A program made the position numbers and the translations under genes. A stretch of DNA of 64,000 nucleotides. Source: JBCCXL01 sp039191605 (lineage in GTDB: Bacteria > Acidobacteriota > Thermoanaerobaculia > Multivoradales > JAHZIX01). The stretch spans positions 102,891 to 166,890 of the forward strand of contig JBCCXL010000016.1 in NCBI GenBank assembly GCA_039191605.1, written 5' to 3'. The notes beneath the pieces were generated by a model, which was not told where the DNA came from, did not search any database, and saw only the letters and a program-made list of their open reading frames with translations. The stretch's first letter is position 1. Each line of letters starts with the position of its first letter. Positions 32,801 to 41,639 of the stretch are shown here, in pieces.

Positions 32801-33031
32801 ATGGCTAGCAGTAGCCGCCAGAAGCAGCGCGTCCATATGCAGCTCCCAGAGGGGGTTGTAGAGGAACTCGCAGAATACGCAGAGCTAACGGGGCGAACCA
32901 AGACAGAGTTTGTCCGCATGGCCATCGGCGTCTTAACGATTCTCTGTGATGAGATCGCAAAAGGAAGACGGGTCTTTGTAATGGAGAAAGATGGCTCAAC
33001 GAAAGCCCAAGAATTAATACTACCGCGCTGA
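32801..33031 (+). CDS. Ribbon-helix-helix-like DNA-binding protein
   Basis: 76 residues. The pattern RVHMQLPEGVVEELAEYAELTGRTKTEFVRMAI fits a CopG-type beta strand plus two helices, and the C-terminus (RRVFVMEKDGSTKAQELILP) resembles a short beta tail. It probably binds DNA as a dimer. AAAGGA precedes the ATG. The same frame is open back to an ATG at 32645, also with GGAGG, which would add 52 polar residues. It reads out of the islet and ends before a terminator. Confidence 0.65.
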   Translation: MASSSRQKQRVHMQLPEGVVEELAEYAELTGRTKTEFVRMAIGVLTILCDEIAKGRRVFVMEKDGSTKAQELILPR

Positions 33032-33087
33032 GAAATGCCGCGGTATCGAACAATAAGCTCCTTTACAAGAGCTACCACAAGAACCGA

Positions 33088-33115
33088 GCCCCTGACTGTC
33101 CGGAACGTCAGGGGC
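33088..33115 (+). terminator. Terminator after the ribbon-helix-helix gene
   Basis: GCCCCTGAC/GTCAGGGGC stem of 9 bp with a 10-base loop, followed by TTGTTG. Confidence 0.7.
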
Positions 33116-33204
33116 TTGTTGCATGAGAGTTGTTGTCAGAGTGCCCTTGTTGTCCTAATAGTGGGCTTCTTTTCGACTAGAGATACAGTTTTTGAAAGAG
33201 AATA

Positions 33205-33251
33205 GAACTGGCTGGTGGTGGAGAAGCTGAGCTACAGCCGAGGGGATTGAG
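33205..33251 (+). pseudogene. Remnant of the 3' end of a paralogue of the 29921-31183 gene
   Basis: The 47 bases match 31138-31184 with four differences and keep the reading frame: NWLVVEKLSYSRGD and a stop, against NWLVVEELSYSRGE. Nothing homologous is seen before it. It marks the right edge of the AT-richer islet and is followed by its own terminator. Confidence 0.7.
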
Positions 33252-33276
33252 GTTTCATGCGGTTTGCGACTCTTCA

Positions 33277-33305
33277 AGCCCTGAGGGTTCCTCAGGGCTT
33301 TATTT
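33277..33305 (+). terminator. Terminator behind the gene-end remnant
   Basis: AGCCCTGAGG pairs with CCTCAGGGCT (10 bp, 3-base loop), followed by TTATTTG. Confidence 0.75.
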
Positions 33306-33329
33306 GTCCTGGCGTTAATTCGTTTTTTA

Positions 33330-33358
33330 TTGACAAATATTTATTCGCGATCGATACT
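33330..33358 (+). promoter_or_regulatory. Sigma70-type promoter for the 791-residue secreted protein
   Basis: Perfect TTGACA (33330-33335), 17-base AT-rich spacer, GATACT (33353-33358). It lies about 100 bases before the start at 33460. Confidence 0.6.
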
Positions 33359-33459
33359 AAAGTCACGATGCCGAGGCATTGTTATCAAAAGGTGTAAGGG
33401 TCTTATTATTAAGTATTTAGCAAGAGTCCTTCAGGGGTAGCTCTTGGTGAGGTTCTATT

Positions 33460-35835
33460 TTGACCAAAGGAGTGGGTTTCAGTTGGTGGAGGAGATTCAC
33501 TCTCGCTGCAATAGTTGCGCTGTCGGCGTGGGGCGCTTCCGTTCCGGGACTTGCGGCTTCGAAACTTGAGGCTTCGCAGGACGATGCTAGAGGGGCAGTG
33601 GATCTCGTCGTCGAGCTGACGGCAGAGGAATCTACAGTTCCCGCGCCGGCCATCCTGGTGCTCACCTTGCTGAGTGGCGAAGGCCGAGGTAATGAACTGA
33701 CCCGGGAGGCTGAGATCCCTGGGACAACTTCAGTGAAGCTACCAGCGGGGGCGCTGGTGGAAGTGTGGGTGAGGTCGGAGGAGCTATGGTCGCCGCGGGT
33801 GGCGACGCTGGTGACGAAAACTCGTGGAGGGGAGCAGAATGAGATCCACGTACCGGTGTACCCGACGGGGCTTGTGACCGGGCAAGTAGAGGTCCCGGAT
33901 CGAGGAGAGATCCCGGAGGAACTCGAATCGCGCTTCCGGCAGGCGGCGGTGGACGGACCTCTTGTGGAAGGCCTTCTGGGCCCGGTGCCAGAGAGTCGTG
34001 GCCGCTGTCCGGTCGACAAGGAGGGGGTTTTCACCTGCCGGCTGCCGGTGGCTTCGCTCGATCTGCAGCTGCGGGCCCGAGGGCACGTTCCTCACTACCT
34101 TTGGGCGTTGGAAGTGAGGGGCGATCAACCGCGGTTGGTGGAAAGAGTGCTGCTGCGCCCTGGCGCATCGGTGGCGGGCTGGGTGCTGGGGGCCGAGGAG
34201 GAGCGTCCCGTGGTGGGGGCTCGAGTCGAGCTGACGCCAGCTCAGGCTGGGCCGGCGCCAGGGGGTGGTCTTCAACGGCGGCTGGAGCAGCTGACCTTCG
34301 ATGCGTTGAGTGACTCCCGCGGTTTCTTCCAAATGGCCGGGGTTTCTCCCGGTCAATATCGGCTGAAGGCGAACGGTCCGGAGGGGCAAGTGGGGCAGGA
34401 GGGGCCGCTCCAGGTGCCGCCGGGGAGCGAGTTGCGGCTATCGGAGGGAGTCACCCTTCAGCCACCGGCGACCCTGGATTTTCTAATCACCCCTGCGGCT
34501 GCGCCTGATCAAGAGCCCTGGCGTCTGGCCCTCACTCGGGCGGAGGATCCCGGTGCCGGCTTTCGGCGGCTGGCGCTGATCGATGCCGAGGAGGGGCGCT
34601 ATCGGGCCCGGAACCTCATCCCAGGACGTTACTTCGTGGAGGTACAGGACGCTGCCGGCTCCTCCTGGCATTTCGCCCCCCTGGAGGTCTCGGGCTCCGA
34701 GAATGTGAGCATCGACCTGCTGCTGACAGAGTTAGAAGGTCGGGTGACCTTCGACGGGGAAGGATTGCTAGCGACCCTATACTTTGGCGGCCAGCGAGGA
34801 AAGCCGAGACTGATCTTTGAGTCTGATGAGGAGGGCTTCTTCCGCGGAGTGCTGCCTCGTGCCGGGGCCTGGCGGCTGGATGTCGCTTCGCAGGAGCCTC
34901 GATTCCAGCGGCGGCTGCGAGATGTTGAGGTTCGGCCTCCGGGGGACGGCAGCCCTGCTTTTCTCGAGATCGATCTCGTCGACCGTCGCCTGACGGGTCG
35001 CCTGGTGGATTCTGAAGGTCGCGGAGCGCGAGGGTTTGCCTTGCTGGCGCGTCCTGCCAGCCTGCCGGAACAGCAGCTCACGGATTCCGACGGCTACTTT
35101 AGCTACCGCGGTCTAGATCACGGTACCTATTCCATTCAGGGCTACTCCAGCGGAGACGCCGTGCCGACGGAGTTGTTGACGGTGGAGATTTCGAGAGATC
35201 CCCGAGAGCCTGTGGACGTCGAGCTGGAGCTGTGGCCGGTGGACGAGCTCGAGGGGCGAGTCATCTCCGCCTGGGGTCCGGTTCCCGGCGCCACGGTGCT
35301 GTCTCGCCTCGACCCTGGGGACCGCGCTGGGGTGATGCTCAGTCCCCCGGCTCGCAGCGACGTCGATGGATCCTTTCGTCTCCGAATTCCGCAGAGCCTC
35401 GATCGCCTCGATCTCACCATCGCGGCCCCAGGCTACGGACTCAAAGCGATTCAGTGGTCTAGGAGCCAGGGCCGATCCCTCGACGTGCGTCTCTCCCAGT
35501 ACTCTGGTTCGCTGCGGCTACGCTTCGCCGGGTCCGTAGAAGAGCTGATCGAAAATCACGCCGTCTGGCAGGATGGGATACAGCTCGACTCCAGCTTCTT
35601 GCTGCGATGGGCTCAGGTCCACGGCCGAGGCTTGACTCGGAGCGATGAGGGGGGTGCTGAGCCGCCGGTGTTTGAGCTCTTCATCCCTGCCCTTGAGCCA
35701 GCGAGATATTCGCTATGTAGCCGAAAGACGAGAGAGGCCTGTCGGGAAGACTTGCTCTTGCCTTATTCGGAGCTGGTGCTTGAGACGATAAGGGCGGCGA
35801 ACGGAGCTGCTCTCGAAAAGACGTCTGAACCGTGA
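33460..35835 (+). CDS. Large secreted protein with carboxypeptidase-regulatory-like domains
   Basis: 791 residues. Signal peptide RRFTLAAIVALSAWGASVPGLAA. The chain is built of beta-sandwich units of the carboxypeptidase-regulatory type: VAGWVLGAEEERPVVGARVEL with DSRGFFQMAGVSPGQYRLKA, LTGRLVDSEGRGARGF with DSDGYFSYRGLDHGTYSI, and LEGRVISAWGPVPGATVL with DVDGSFRLRIP. The first 220 residues form another unit with HVPVYPTGLVTGQVEVP and CPVDKEGVFTCRLP, shared with the 257-residue protein at 36154. A surface or extracellular role is likely. Start is TTG with GAGG upstream and is not firm. Two downstream small secreted genes appear to belong with it. Confidence 0.8.
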   Translation: MTKGVGFSWWRRFTLAAIVALSAWGASVPGLAASKLEASQDDARGAVDLVVELTAEESTVPAPAILVLTLLSGEGRGNELTREAEIPGTTSVKLPAGALVEVWVRSEELWSPRVATLVTKTRGGEQNEIHVPVYPTGLVTGQVEVPDRGEIPEELESRFRQAAVDGPLVEGLLGPVPESRGRCPVDKEGVFTCRLPVASLDLQLRARGHVPHYLWALEVRGDQPRLVERVLLRPGASVAGWVLGAEEERPVVGARVELTPAQAGPAPGGGLQRRLEQLTFDALSDSRGFFQMAGVSPGQYRLKANGPEGQVGQEGPLQVPPGSELRLSEGVTLQPPATLDFLITPAAAPDQEPWRLALTRAEDPGAGFRRLALIDAEEGRYRARNLIPGRYFVEVQDAAGSSWHFAPLEVSGSENVSIDLLLTELEGRVTFDGEGLLATLYFGGQRGKPRLIFESDEEGFFRGVLPRAGAWRLDVASQEPRFQRRLRDVEVRPPGDGSPAFLEIDLVDRRLTGRLVDSEGRGARGFALLARPASLPEQQLTDSDGYFSYRGLDHGTYSIQGYSSGDAVPTELLTVEISRDPREPVDVELELWPVDELEGRVISAWGPVPGATVLSRLDPGDRAGVMLSPPARSDVDGSFRLRIPQSLDRLDLTIAAPGYGLKAIQWSRSQGRSLDVRLSQYSGSLRLRFAGSVEELIENHAVWQDGIQLDSSFLLRWAQVHGRGLTRSDEGGAEPPVFELFIPALEPARYSLCSRKTREACREDLLLPYSELVLETIRAANGAALEKTSEP

Positions 35836-35869
35836 TGCCCGAAACCTGAAGTTGATTCACAGGAGAACG

Positions 35870-36157
35870 ATGATGAAGATCTATGAAAAGAGCCAAGGTC
35901 AGCCACTTCTTAGGAGCGCGCTCAAGATAGGGATTCTTCTGGCGCTCTTGCTCTGTTTCGCTGGTCCCCATGGTCCGACAGAGGCTGCAGTGACCTTATG
36001 TGCGACCTGTTCACCTGTCTCGGTACCAGATCCTATGCATCCCTGGGGTGGGGCCTTTGGTCGCTGGGTTTGCGTTTGGGACACCGGTCATGCGAGCGGT
36101 TGTGTCGAGCTGAACGTCAACGCCTGTGTCGAAATAGGTCCTGGTGACTGCTGGTGA
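35870..36157 (+). CDS. Small secreted Cys-rich protein
   Basis: 95 residues. Signal peptide LKIGILLALLLCFAGPHGPTEA, then a mature part of about 55 residues with six Cys (LCATC, WVCVW, SGCVE, NACVE, GDCW) and several Trp, enough for three disulfides. It is not recognised. AGGAG lies just before the two ATG codons 35870/35873. Its stop overlaps the next start as GTGA. It sits between two genes with a common domain, suggesting a joint extracellular role. Confidence 0.8.
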   Translation: MMKIYEKSQGQPLLRSALKIGILLALLLCFAGPHGPTEAAVTLCATCSPVSVPDPMHPWGGAFGRWVCVWDTGHASGCVELNVNACVEIGPGDCW

Positions 36158-36927
36158 GGCCTTCTTCAAGTCGCGGGGTTCTGAGAGTCGCATCACTTCT
36201 TGTCTTGCGATGCTGTGGTCTAGCTCTCTGCTTGGCTTTGTTGACAACTGCTGTGGAGGCGTCAGATCCCAAGGTGTTGGAGGACGAGTCCCGGCAGCCC
36301 CTCGTTCGGGAATACACCGTGGAGCCGGTGCTCGCTGATGTCGATCCTTTTCCCGGTGAGCTGTGGGCTCGGCTGCTGCAGGGCCCTGGCTCCGGTCGCC
36401 TGCAGCGAAACGTTCTGGAGATCCCTTACTCAGCGCGGCATATGACCGGGAGGCCGGGAAGCGCAGAGGTGTGGATCGAGGCTGAGGGCTGGTGGTGCCC
36501 TACGCTCCGTCTTTTCGTGGATGAAGACCTCTCCTTTCTCACCGTGCCTCTCTACCCTGTGCAACAGGTCGTTGGGCAGGTGAGACAGCTTGGGGAAGCC
36601 AAGCTGCCGGATCAGCTCGTCATTCAATTTGAGCAGGCCGAGCTTGTGGGGGGGATGAACGCGACGGAGGCAGCTACCTGGCCTGCGGTGCCGAGAAGCA
36701 ATCTACGCTGTCCGGTGAGCGCCACCGGCACCTTCCTCTGCGAGCTTCCGGCGACGACTTTGGAGGTCGCCTTCTGTAGAGATCCCGGGCCAGAAGAAAA
36801 GGCGGAGCTCCCGGCGAAGCGGGTTCGCCAGGAGCGTCTGGTGAATTGTGCTGCGGGGCCGCCGCGCCTTCTCACCGGCGAAGCTAGTGCCCAGCCAGTG
36901 GATCTCGGTCGGATTCAGCTACCCTGA
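36154..36927 (+). CDS. Secreted protein sharing a domain with the 791-residue protein
   Basis: 257 residues. Signal peptide ASLLVLRCCGLALCLALLTTAVEA. The body repeats the first domain of the 33460 protein: VWIEAEGWWCPTLRL with VWVRSEELWSPRVAT, LTVPLYPVQQVVGQV with IHVPVYPTGLVTGQV, and CPVSATGTFLCELP with CPVDKEGVFTCRLP. It lacks the following beta-sandwich units. The GTG start has no ribosome site of its own and depends on the overlap with the Cys-rich gene. The family is not recognised; it may be lineage-specific. Confidence 0.75.
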   Translation: MRPSSSRGVLRVASLLVLRCCGLALCLALLTTAVEASDPKVLEDESRQPLVREYTVEPVLADVDPFPGELWARLLQGPGSGRLQRNVLEIPYSARHMTGRPGSAEVWIEAEGWWCPTLRLFVDEDLSFLTVPLYPVQQVVGQVRQLGEAKLPDQLVIQFEQAELVGGMNATEAATWPAVPRSNLRCPVSATGTFLCELPATTLEVAFCRDPGPEEKAELPAKRVRQERLVNCAAGPPRLLTGEASAQPVDLGRIQLP

Positions 36928-36963
36928 TCCAATGGTGGCTGCTAGGGAATCCGGCGGAACCGC

Positions 36964-38094
36964 TCAGGGTCGAGTACCGCCCTGCGCCAGCTGGTCTCCA
37001 TTCGGCTGTCGCGCCATCTGGGCGAGCTGATCGCCGGCTTCTCCGGCGGCGCGCTCGAGGGCGGTGGGAATGGCGCTGGCGAGGGTGTGGGCGAGCTGGA
37101 GGCCGTGGAGGCTCTGCCAGAAGTCTAGGTATTCGGCGAGCTGTTGATCGCTGAGGTCGGCGTAGGCGTAGAGCTGCAGGATGTAGAGCTGACTGCGGAG
37201 GGTGGACTGAAGCTCCATGCGGTAGGCCACCAGTTCGACGGTGAGGTCGATGTCGGAGAGCTGCTGATCTTCGGCGAGGAAGGGCTGGAGCCCGCCGAGC
37301 ATGGCGTTCAGTAGCTGGACGGAGGTGTCGAGGCGGATGTCGACGGCGAAGCTGGCGCGGTCGATGGACTGCAGTAGATCCACGCGGTGGGCATCCGGCG
37401 GGGTTTCGAGGATCTGGTCGATGTAGGCGGAGAGGCCCTCGAGGCCTTCGGGGGTCTCGGCGCGGCGCTCGAGGAAGGCGACCCGCAGTCCTAGGGGGCT
37501 ATCGTAGAAAGCGTCGATGGCGCGCAGGGTCTCGAGATCCAGCTCACTGGCAAGCTGCTGCGCGACCCGCTGGCGTAGCTCCTCACCGTGAAAGGGATCG
37601 GTGAGGGTGTAGGTGAAGGCCTGGAGGAAGTCGCCGGGAAGGCTGAGGCCGTTCTCCTGCATTTGCAGGGTGAGCATGGCGGCGCTTTGATCGAGGCGCA
37701 GCCCGACGCCGGAGCGCTCGACGATCTTCTCGGCGAGGCGCAGTCCTTCGGTTTCTAGGGCCCTGGCAGCCGGTCCCTGATTCTCTAAGTCGAGAATTTC
37801 CCCCAGCGGCTGCGGCGAGGGCAGCTCGTGGTCGAGAACTCGGCCGGGACGGGGGCGGGTGGTGGTGGCCTGGAGAGAGTCGGACGGAGCAGGGGCTAGC
37901 TCCGGAGCGGAGGCGGCGGGTTCCGGATTGGGCTGCGACTGGGGAGCCGGGGCGCGTTGCGCGTCGGCGGAGGCGGGGAGAGTTAGCGCGAGACCGAGGA
38001 GCAGGAGGACGAGGACGACGGGGTGCCCGGCGGTGGGAAGGAAGCGGGAAAGGGAGGAGAAGGAAGAAGAAGAGAGAGCCGCGGGCGAAGTCAT
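36964..38094 (-). CDS. Secreted DUF2059-like protein
   Basis: 376 residues. Signal peptide HPVVLVLLLLGLALTLPASADA, then a Pro/Ala-rich stretch and a helical domain. ELDLETLRAIDAFYDSPLGLRVAFLERR resembles DUF2059, and a second helical copy (DQQLAEYLDFWQSLHGLQLAHTL) suggests an internal duplication. Function unknown; likely periplasmic. I start at ATG 38094, where AGGAGG stands six bases upstream, rather than 58 residues earlier. Confidence 0.75.
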   Translation of the reverse strand: MTSPAALSSSSFSSLSRFLPTAGHPVVLVLLLLGLALTLPASADAQRAPAPQSQPNPEPAASAPELAPAPSDSLQATTTRPRPGRVLDHELPSPQPLGEILDLENQGPAARALETEGLRLAEKIVERSGVGLRLDQSAAMLTLQMQENGLSLPGDFLQAFTYTLTDPFHGEELRQRVAQQLASELDLETLRAIDAFYDSPLGLRVAFLERRAETPEGLEGLSAYIDQILETPPDAHRVDLLQSIDRASFAVDIRLDTSVQLLNAMLGGLQPFLAEDQQLSDIDLTVELVAYRMELQSTLRSQLYILQLYAYADLSDQQLAEYLDFWQSLHGLQLAHTLASAIPTALERAAGEAGDQLAQMARQPNGDQLAQGGTRP

Positions 38095-38556
38095 GGTGTA
38101 CCTCCTGGATGGATCCGAAGGCCCCGGGACTGCGACCGGCAGGGCCCGAGGCCCGTCGCGGGAATCGCGAGGTCTCGGCTTTTCACCAGCATAGGAGGAG
38201 CCCCGGAATGGGCCGAGGGCTGTCGAGTTGTAGGTTCTCCAGAGCTGCCTCTCTTGTGGTACGTTCAAGAGTCATAAAAGATCCTCTGTGACGTCGGTGC
38301 CCGGGTTGCGTCACGCCTCCAGGAAGGGCTATTTCAGGCCGCTGGAAAGCACTCGGGAACAAAGACCCGTCGATTCCGCTGGATCTGCCCGCCGCGGCCC
38401 TCCTCGGCATCTCAGCTTGGCCTTTCGGCGGAGTCTCCCTCTTCTGGAATAGCCACCGAAACTGGCCGCCGTCTCTCCGCTGCGCCCCCAACGGCTTCCC
38501 GCCTCGATTCAGCGGTTGAGCTTTCCCATCCTCTGATTCTTCTTCTTGGTGCCATC
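38095..38556. other. Gene-free interval between divergent secreted-protein genes
   Basis: No gene, repeat or clear promoter boxes seen. It must hold the leader of the DUF2059-like gene and the promoter of the carboxypeptidase. Confidence 0.4.
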
Positions 38557-41307
38557 GTGTTTGAGCGATCTACGACCCCGTCTTCCCTTAGAGCCCACCA
38601 AGGTTCCGGTCGTCAGGCGCGATGGCGAAGGCCGGGCTCGAGGAGCCAGCAGCCGGCGATGATTCCTTGGTTCGCCTCTTCGCTGACCACTGCCTCGATT
38701 CTCACTGCCTCGATTCTCACGGCCTCGGTTCTCACGGCCTCGGTTCTCACTGGCTTAGTCCTCGCTTCCGTCATCGCGGCACCGCGGCTCCATGCGTTGC
38801 CGCCTCCAGATGAGGGAGAGAGCGCGGTGATCGAGGGCGAGGCTCCGCTGCCGGAGCCGGGACTCAGCGGTGGTTTGCCGGCCGCGAACCTCGCCGAGAG
38901 CTTCGCTGAGGACCAGGTTCCCTCTACGCCGGCTCTCTCCGTCGGTGGACCGGCGGTGCTGTGGGTGGAGTCGCCGCCGGGGGATCTCTACGGTGCTCGT
39001 CTGCGCGGCCTGCTGACGCCGTATCGGAGCGAGATCGACCTGTGGAAGGTTCAGCCCCACAAGGGCGGAGCCCTGGTAGCGGCAACCGCTACGGGGGCGA
39101 GTCAGCTGCTGTCGGGCGACCTACAGCGCCAGGGCGTTCGAGTGCTGGTGGACGAGGAGCGAACCCGCTGGCTGCGGCAGGCAGGGCGCTACCTGGAAGG
39201 GCAGATCGCCGGAATCCCCGGCTTCCCCTGCTACCGCACGGTGGAGGAAAGCGACGCTGACGGGGCCGATCTGGCGACCCAATATCCCCAGCTGGTGCGG
39301 CGTCTGGACGTCGGGGATTCCTGGGAGAAAACCCAGGGTCTCGGCGGCTATGACCTCTGGCTGATGGAGATCACCCGCCAGGACATTACTGGCCCCAAGC
39401 CCATTCTCTTCGTCAACGGCGGCATCCACGCGCGGGAATACACCACCCCGGAGACCTCCCTACGCTTCGCCGAGTGGCTGGTGACGGGCTACGGCGTGGA
39501 CGCGGACATCACCTGGCTGCTGGACTATCACGCGGTGCACATCATTCCCCAGAGCAATCCCGACGGCCGCAAGCGCGCGGAGAGCGGGCTGTCCTGGCGC
39601 AAGAACACCAACAATGATTTCTGCTCCGCCACCGACGACCGGGGCATCGATCTGAACCGCAACTTCCTCTTCCGCTGGGGCTGCTGTGGTGGCTCCAGCA
39701 CGGACCCCTGCTCTCCCACCTTCCGCGGCTCCTCCGCCGGCTCGGAGCCGGAGGCTGATGCGGTGATGGCCGCTCTACTGGCTCGCTACCCGGACCGTCG
39801 CCCGGACGACACCACCACCCCCGCGCCGCAGGACGTGGAGGGCATCTTCCTGGATCTCCATAGCTTCGGTGAAGACGTGCTGTGGTCCTGGGGCTTCAGC
39901 ACGGTGCGCCCGCCCAACGATGCGGCCCTCTACTCCCTCGGCCGCAAGTACGCCTACTTCACTCAATACCGCCCCCAGCACGGTTCCTTCTCCACCGTGG
40001 ACGGAGCGACCAAGGACTTTGCCTACGGTGAGCTCGGCGTGCCCGGCTTCACCATCGAGCTGGGCACCTCCTTCTTCCAGGACTGCGCCGATTTCGAAGG
40101 CCGCATCTGGCCGGAGAATCGCGACGCTCTGCTCTATTCCGCCAAGGCGAGTCGGGCACCCTATCTGCTGCCTTCGGGGCCAGATGTGGTGTCGCTGACG
40201 GCGACGCCCACGGCGATCATTCCCGGCGACTCTCTCACCGTGACGGCGACGGTGGACGATACCCGCTACAGCAACGCCAACGGCACGGAGCCGACTCAGG
40301 CGGTGATGGCGGCGGAGCTGACGGTGGACGATCCGCCCTTTGCCGGCGAGGGAGCAGCGATCCCCTTCGTGCCGGTGGACGGCACCTTCGATAGCTCGAC
40401 GGAAGACGTGATGGTGAGCGTGGATACCGCCGGCTGGGAGGTGGGGCGCCACGCTCTCTTCGCCCAGGGGCAGGACGCCAACGGTCAGGAGGGCGTGCTC
40501 AGCTCGACCTTCGTCTACGTGCTGGATCCGGTGCTCTCGCCGCGCATCGAGGGCCAGGTGCGGGACCGGGATCAGGGTACGGGCCTGGTAGCGACGATCT
40601 CCGCCGGCCCCTTCTCTACCGTGTCGGACGCCTCCGGAGCCTATTCCCTGCGGGTTCTGGACGGGCAGTACGAGGTGCGGGCTCAGGCTCCGGGATATGC
40701 GGAGGTGCTGGTCGGGGGCGTTACCACCGGCGGCGCCGGCAGCGCGGTGACGGTGGACTTTGATCTCGCCGCGGTGGAGGAGATCTTCGCCGACGATGGC
40801 GAGAGCGGTGGTGCCGGCTGGAGCGCCGATGCCCCCTGGGCGCTGACCCAGGAGCAGGCCCTGAGCCCCACTCATTCCTGGAGCGACAGCCCCGGCGGGG
40901 ACTACGGCAACAGCGCCAACGTTTCGCTGATCTCGCCGGCCCTCAGCACCCTGGACCGTCGCCAGGTGCGGCTCTCCTGGGCCCAGCGCTTCGACCTCGA
41001 GGCGACCTGGGACTTCGGGCGAGTCGAGATCTCCACCGACGGCGGCGCCAATTGGGAGACGGTGTGGGTGGAGACCGGCGTCCAGAGCGAGTGGGAGACC
41101 GTCACCCTGGATCTGCCGCAGCTGGATGATCAGGCCCAGGTGCGGATTCGCTGGCGCCTCACGTCCGATACCAGCGTGCAGCGAGACGGCTGGTACGTCG
41201 ATGACGTGGTGCTCACGGCGGTTCCCGATGCTGCGCTCCAGGGGCTCTTCGCCGATGGCTTCGAGGGCGGCAACACGGACGAGTGGTCGAGGACCGCTCA
41301 GCCTTGA
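38557..41307 (+). CDS. Secreted M14 zinc carboxypeptidase with C-terminal DGFE tag
   Basis: 916 residues. The catalytic domain (about 220-545) has the M14 zinc site: HAREY with His291 and Glu294, His435 in LDLHSFGED, the substrate Arg in NPDGRKRAESG, and Glu501 in TIELGTSFF. Then follow an Ig-like segment (about 550-660), a regulatory beta-sandwich (IEGQVRDRDQGTGLVATI) and a jelly-roll-like MAM-type domain (WSADAPWALTQEQ ... DGWYVDDVVL). The end LFADGFEGGNTDEWS is a terminal tag seen in exported proteins of these bacteria. The export segment holds four in-frame 15-bp repeats. ATG 38659 is an equally possible start. Confidence 0.92.
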   Translation: MFERSTTPSSLRAHQGSGRQARWRRPGSRSQQPAMIPWFASSLTTASILTASILTASVLTASVLTGLVLASVIAAPRLHALPPPDEGESAVIEGEAPLPEPGLSGGLPAANLAESFAEDQVPSTPALSVGGPAVLWVESPPGDLYGARLRGLLTPYRSEIDLWKVQPHKGGALVAATATGASQLLSGDLQRQGVRVLVDEERTRWLRQAGRYLEGQIAGIPGFPCYRTVEESDADGADLATQYPQLVRRLDVGDSWEKTQGLGGYDLWLMEITRQDITGPKPILFVNGGIHAREYTTPETSLRFAEWLVTGYGVDADITWLLDYHAVHIIPQSNPDGRKRAESGLSWRKNTNNDFCSATDDRGIDLNRNFLFRWGCCGGSSTDPCSPTFRGSSAGSEPEADAVMAALLARYPDRRPDDTTTPAPQDVEGIFLDLHSFGEDVLWSWGFSTVRPPNDAALYSLGRKYAYFTQYRPQHGSFSTVDGATKDFAYGELGVPGFTIELGTSFFQDCADFEGRIWPENRDALLYSAKASRAPYLLPSGPDVVSLTATPTAIIPGDSLTVTATVDDTRYSNANGTEPTQAVMAAELTVDDPPFAGEGAAIPFVPVDGTFDSSTEDVMVSVDTAGWEVGRHALFAQGQDANGQEGVLSSTFVYVLDPVLSPRIEGQVRDRDQGTGLVATISAGPFSTVSDASGAYSLRVLDGQYEVRAQAPGYAEVLVGGVTTGGAGSAVTVDFDLAAVEEIFADDGESGGAGWSADAPWALTQEQALSPTHSWSDSPGGDYGNSANVSLISPALSTLDRRQVRLSWAQRFDLEATWDFGRVEISTDGGANWETVWVETGVQSEWETVTLDLPQLDDQAQVRIRWRLTSDTSVQRDGWYVDDVVLTAVPDAALQGLFADGFEGGNTDEWSRTAQP
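38690..38749 (+). repeat. Four 15-bp tandem repeats inside a signal peptide
   Basis: Units begin at 38690, 38705, 38720 and 38735 (CTGCCTCGATTCTCA type). They encode TASIL, TASIL, TASVL, TASVL, the hydrophobic core of the export signal of the M14 carboxypeptidase. Confidence 0.9.
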
Positions 41308-41639
41308 GCTAGCCCGTGCGGTGTTCTTCTAAGGCTGTCTCGCTCGAATCCCGGGGTCCTAAGGCTTGCTTCTGAGGGTCCATCCCTGAGGGGCAGCCCT
41401 TGGAAAGCAGCGAGGCTCCGTCAGCTGCCCATCAGCTGTCGCTCTCGGTCTCCGGGAGCGGCACCGTGGAGATATGATCAGCCTTTGCGGCACCGCCCAC
41501 CCGCCCGCGTCCTGCGGGACTGCGCCCTTCGTCTTCTGCCCCGTTGATTTCAAGCTCCACAGGCAGCCCTATAGTCAGCTCCATACCCAGCCTCCGTCCG
41601 CCTGCAGCGCGCCGGGGCTCTCGACCTCGAGGAAAGCCG
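41308..41639. other. Gene-free interval before the HExxH peptidase
   Basis: No independent gene is seen. The peptidase frame is open from 41544 but that part is Ser/Pro-rich and lacks export character. Confidence 0.4.
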
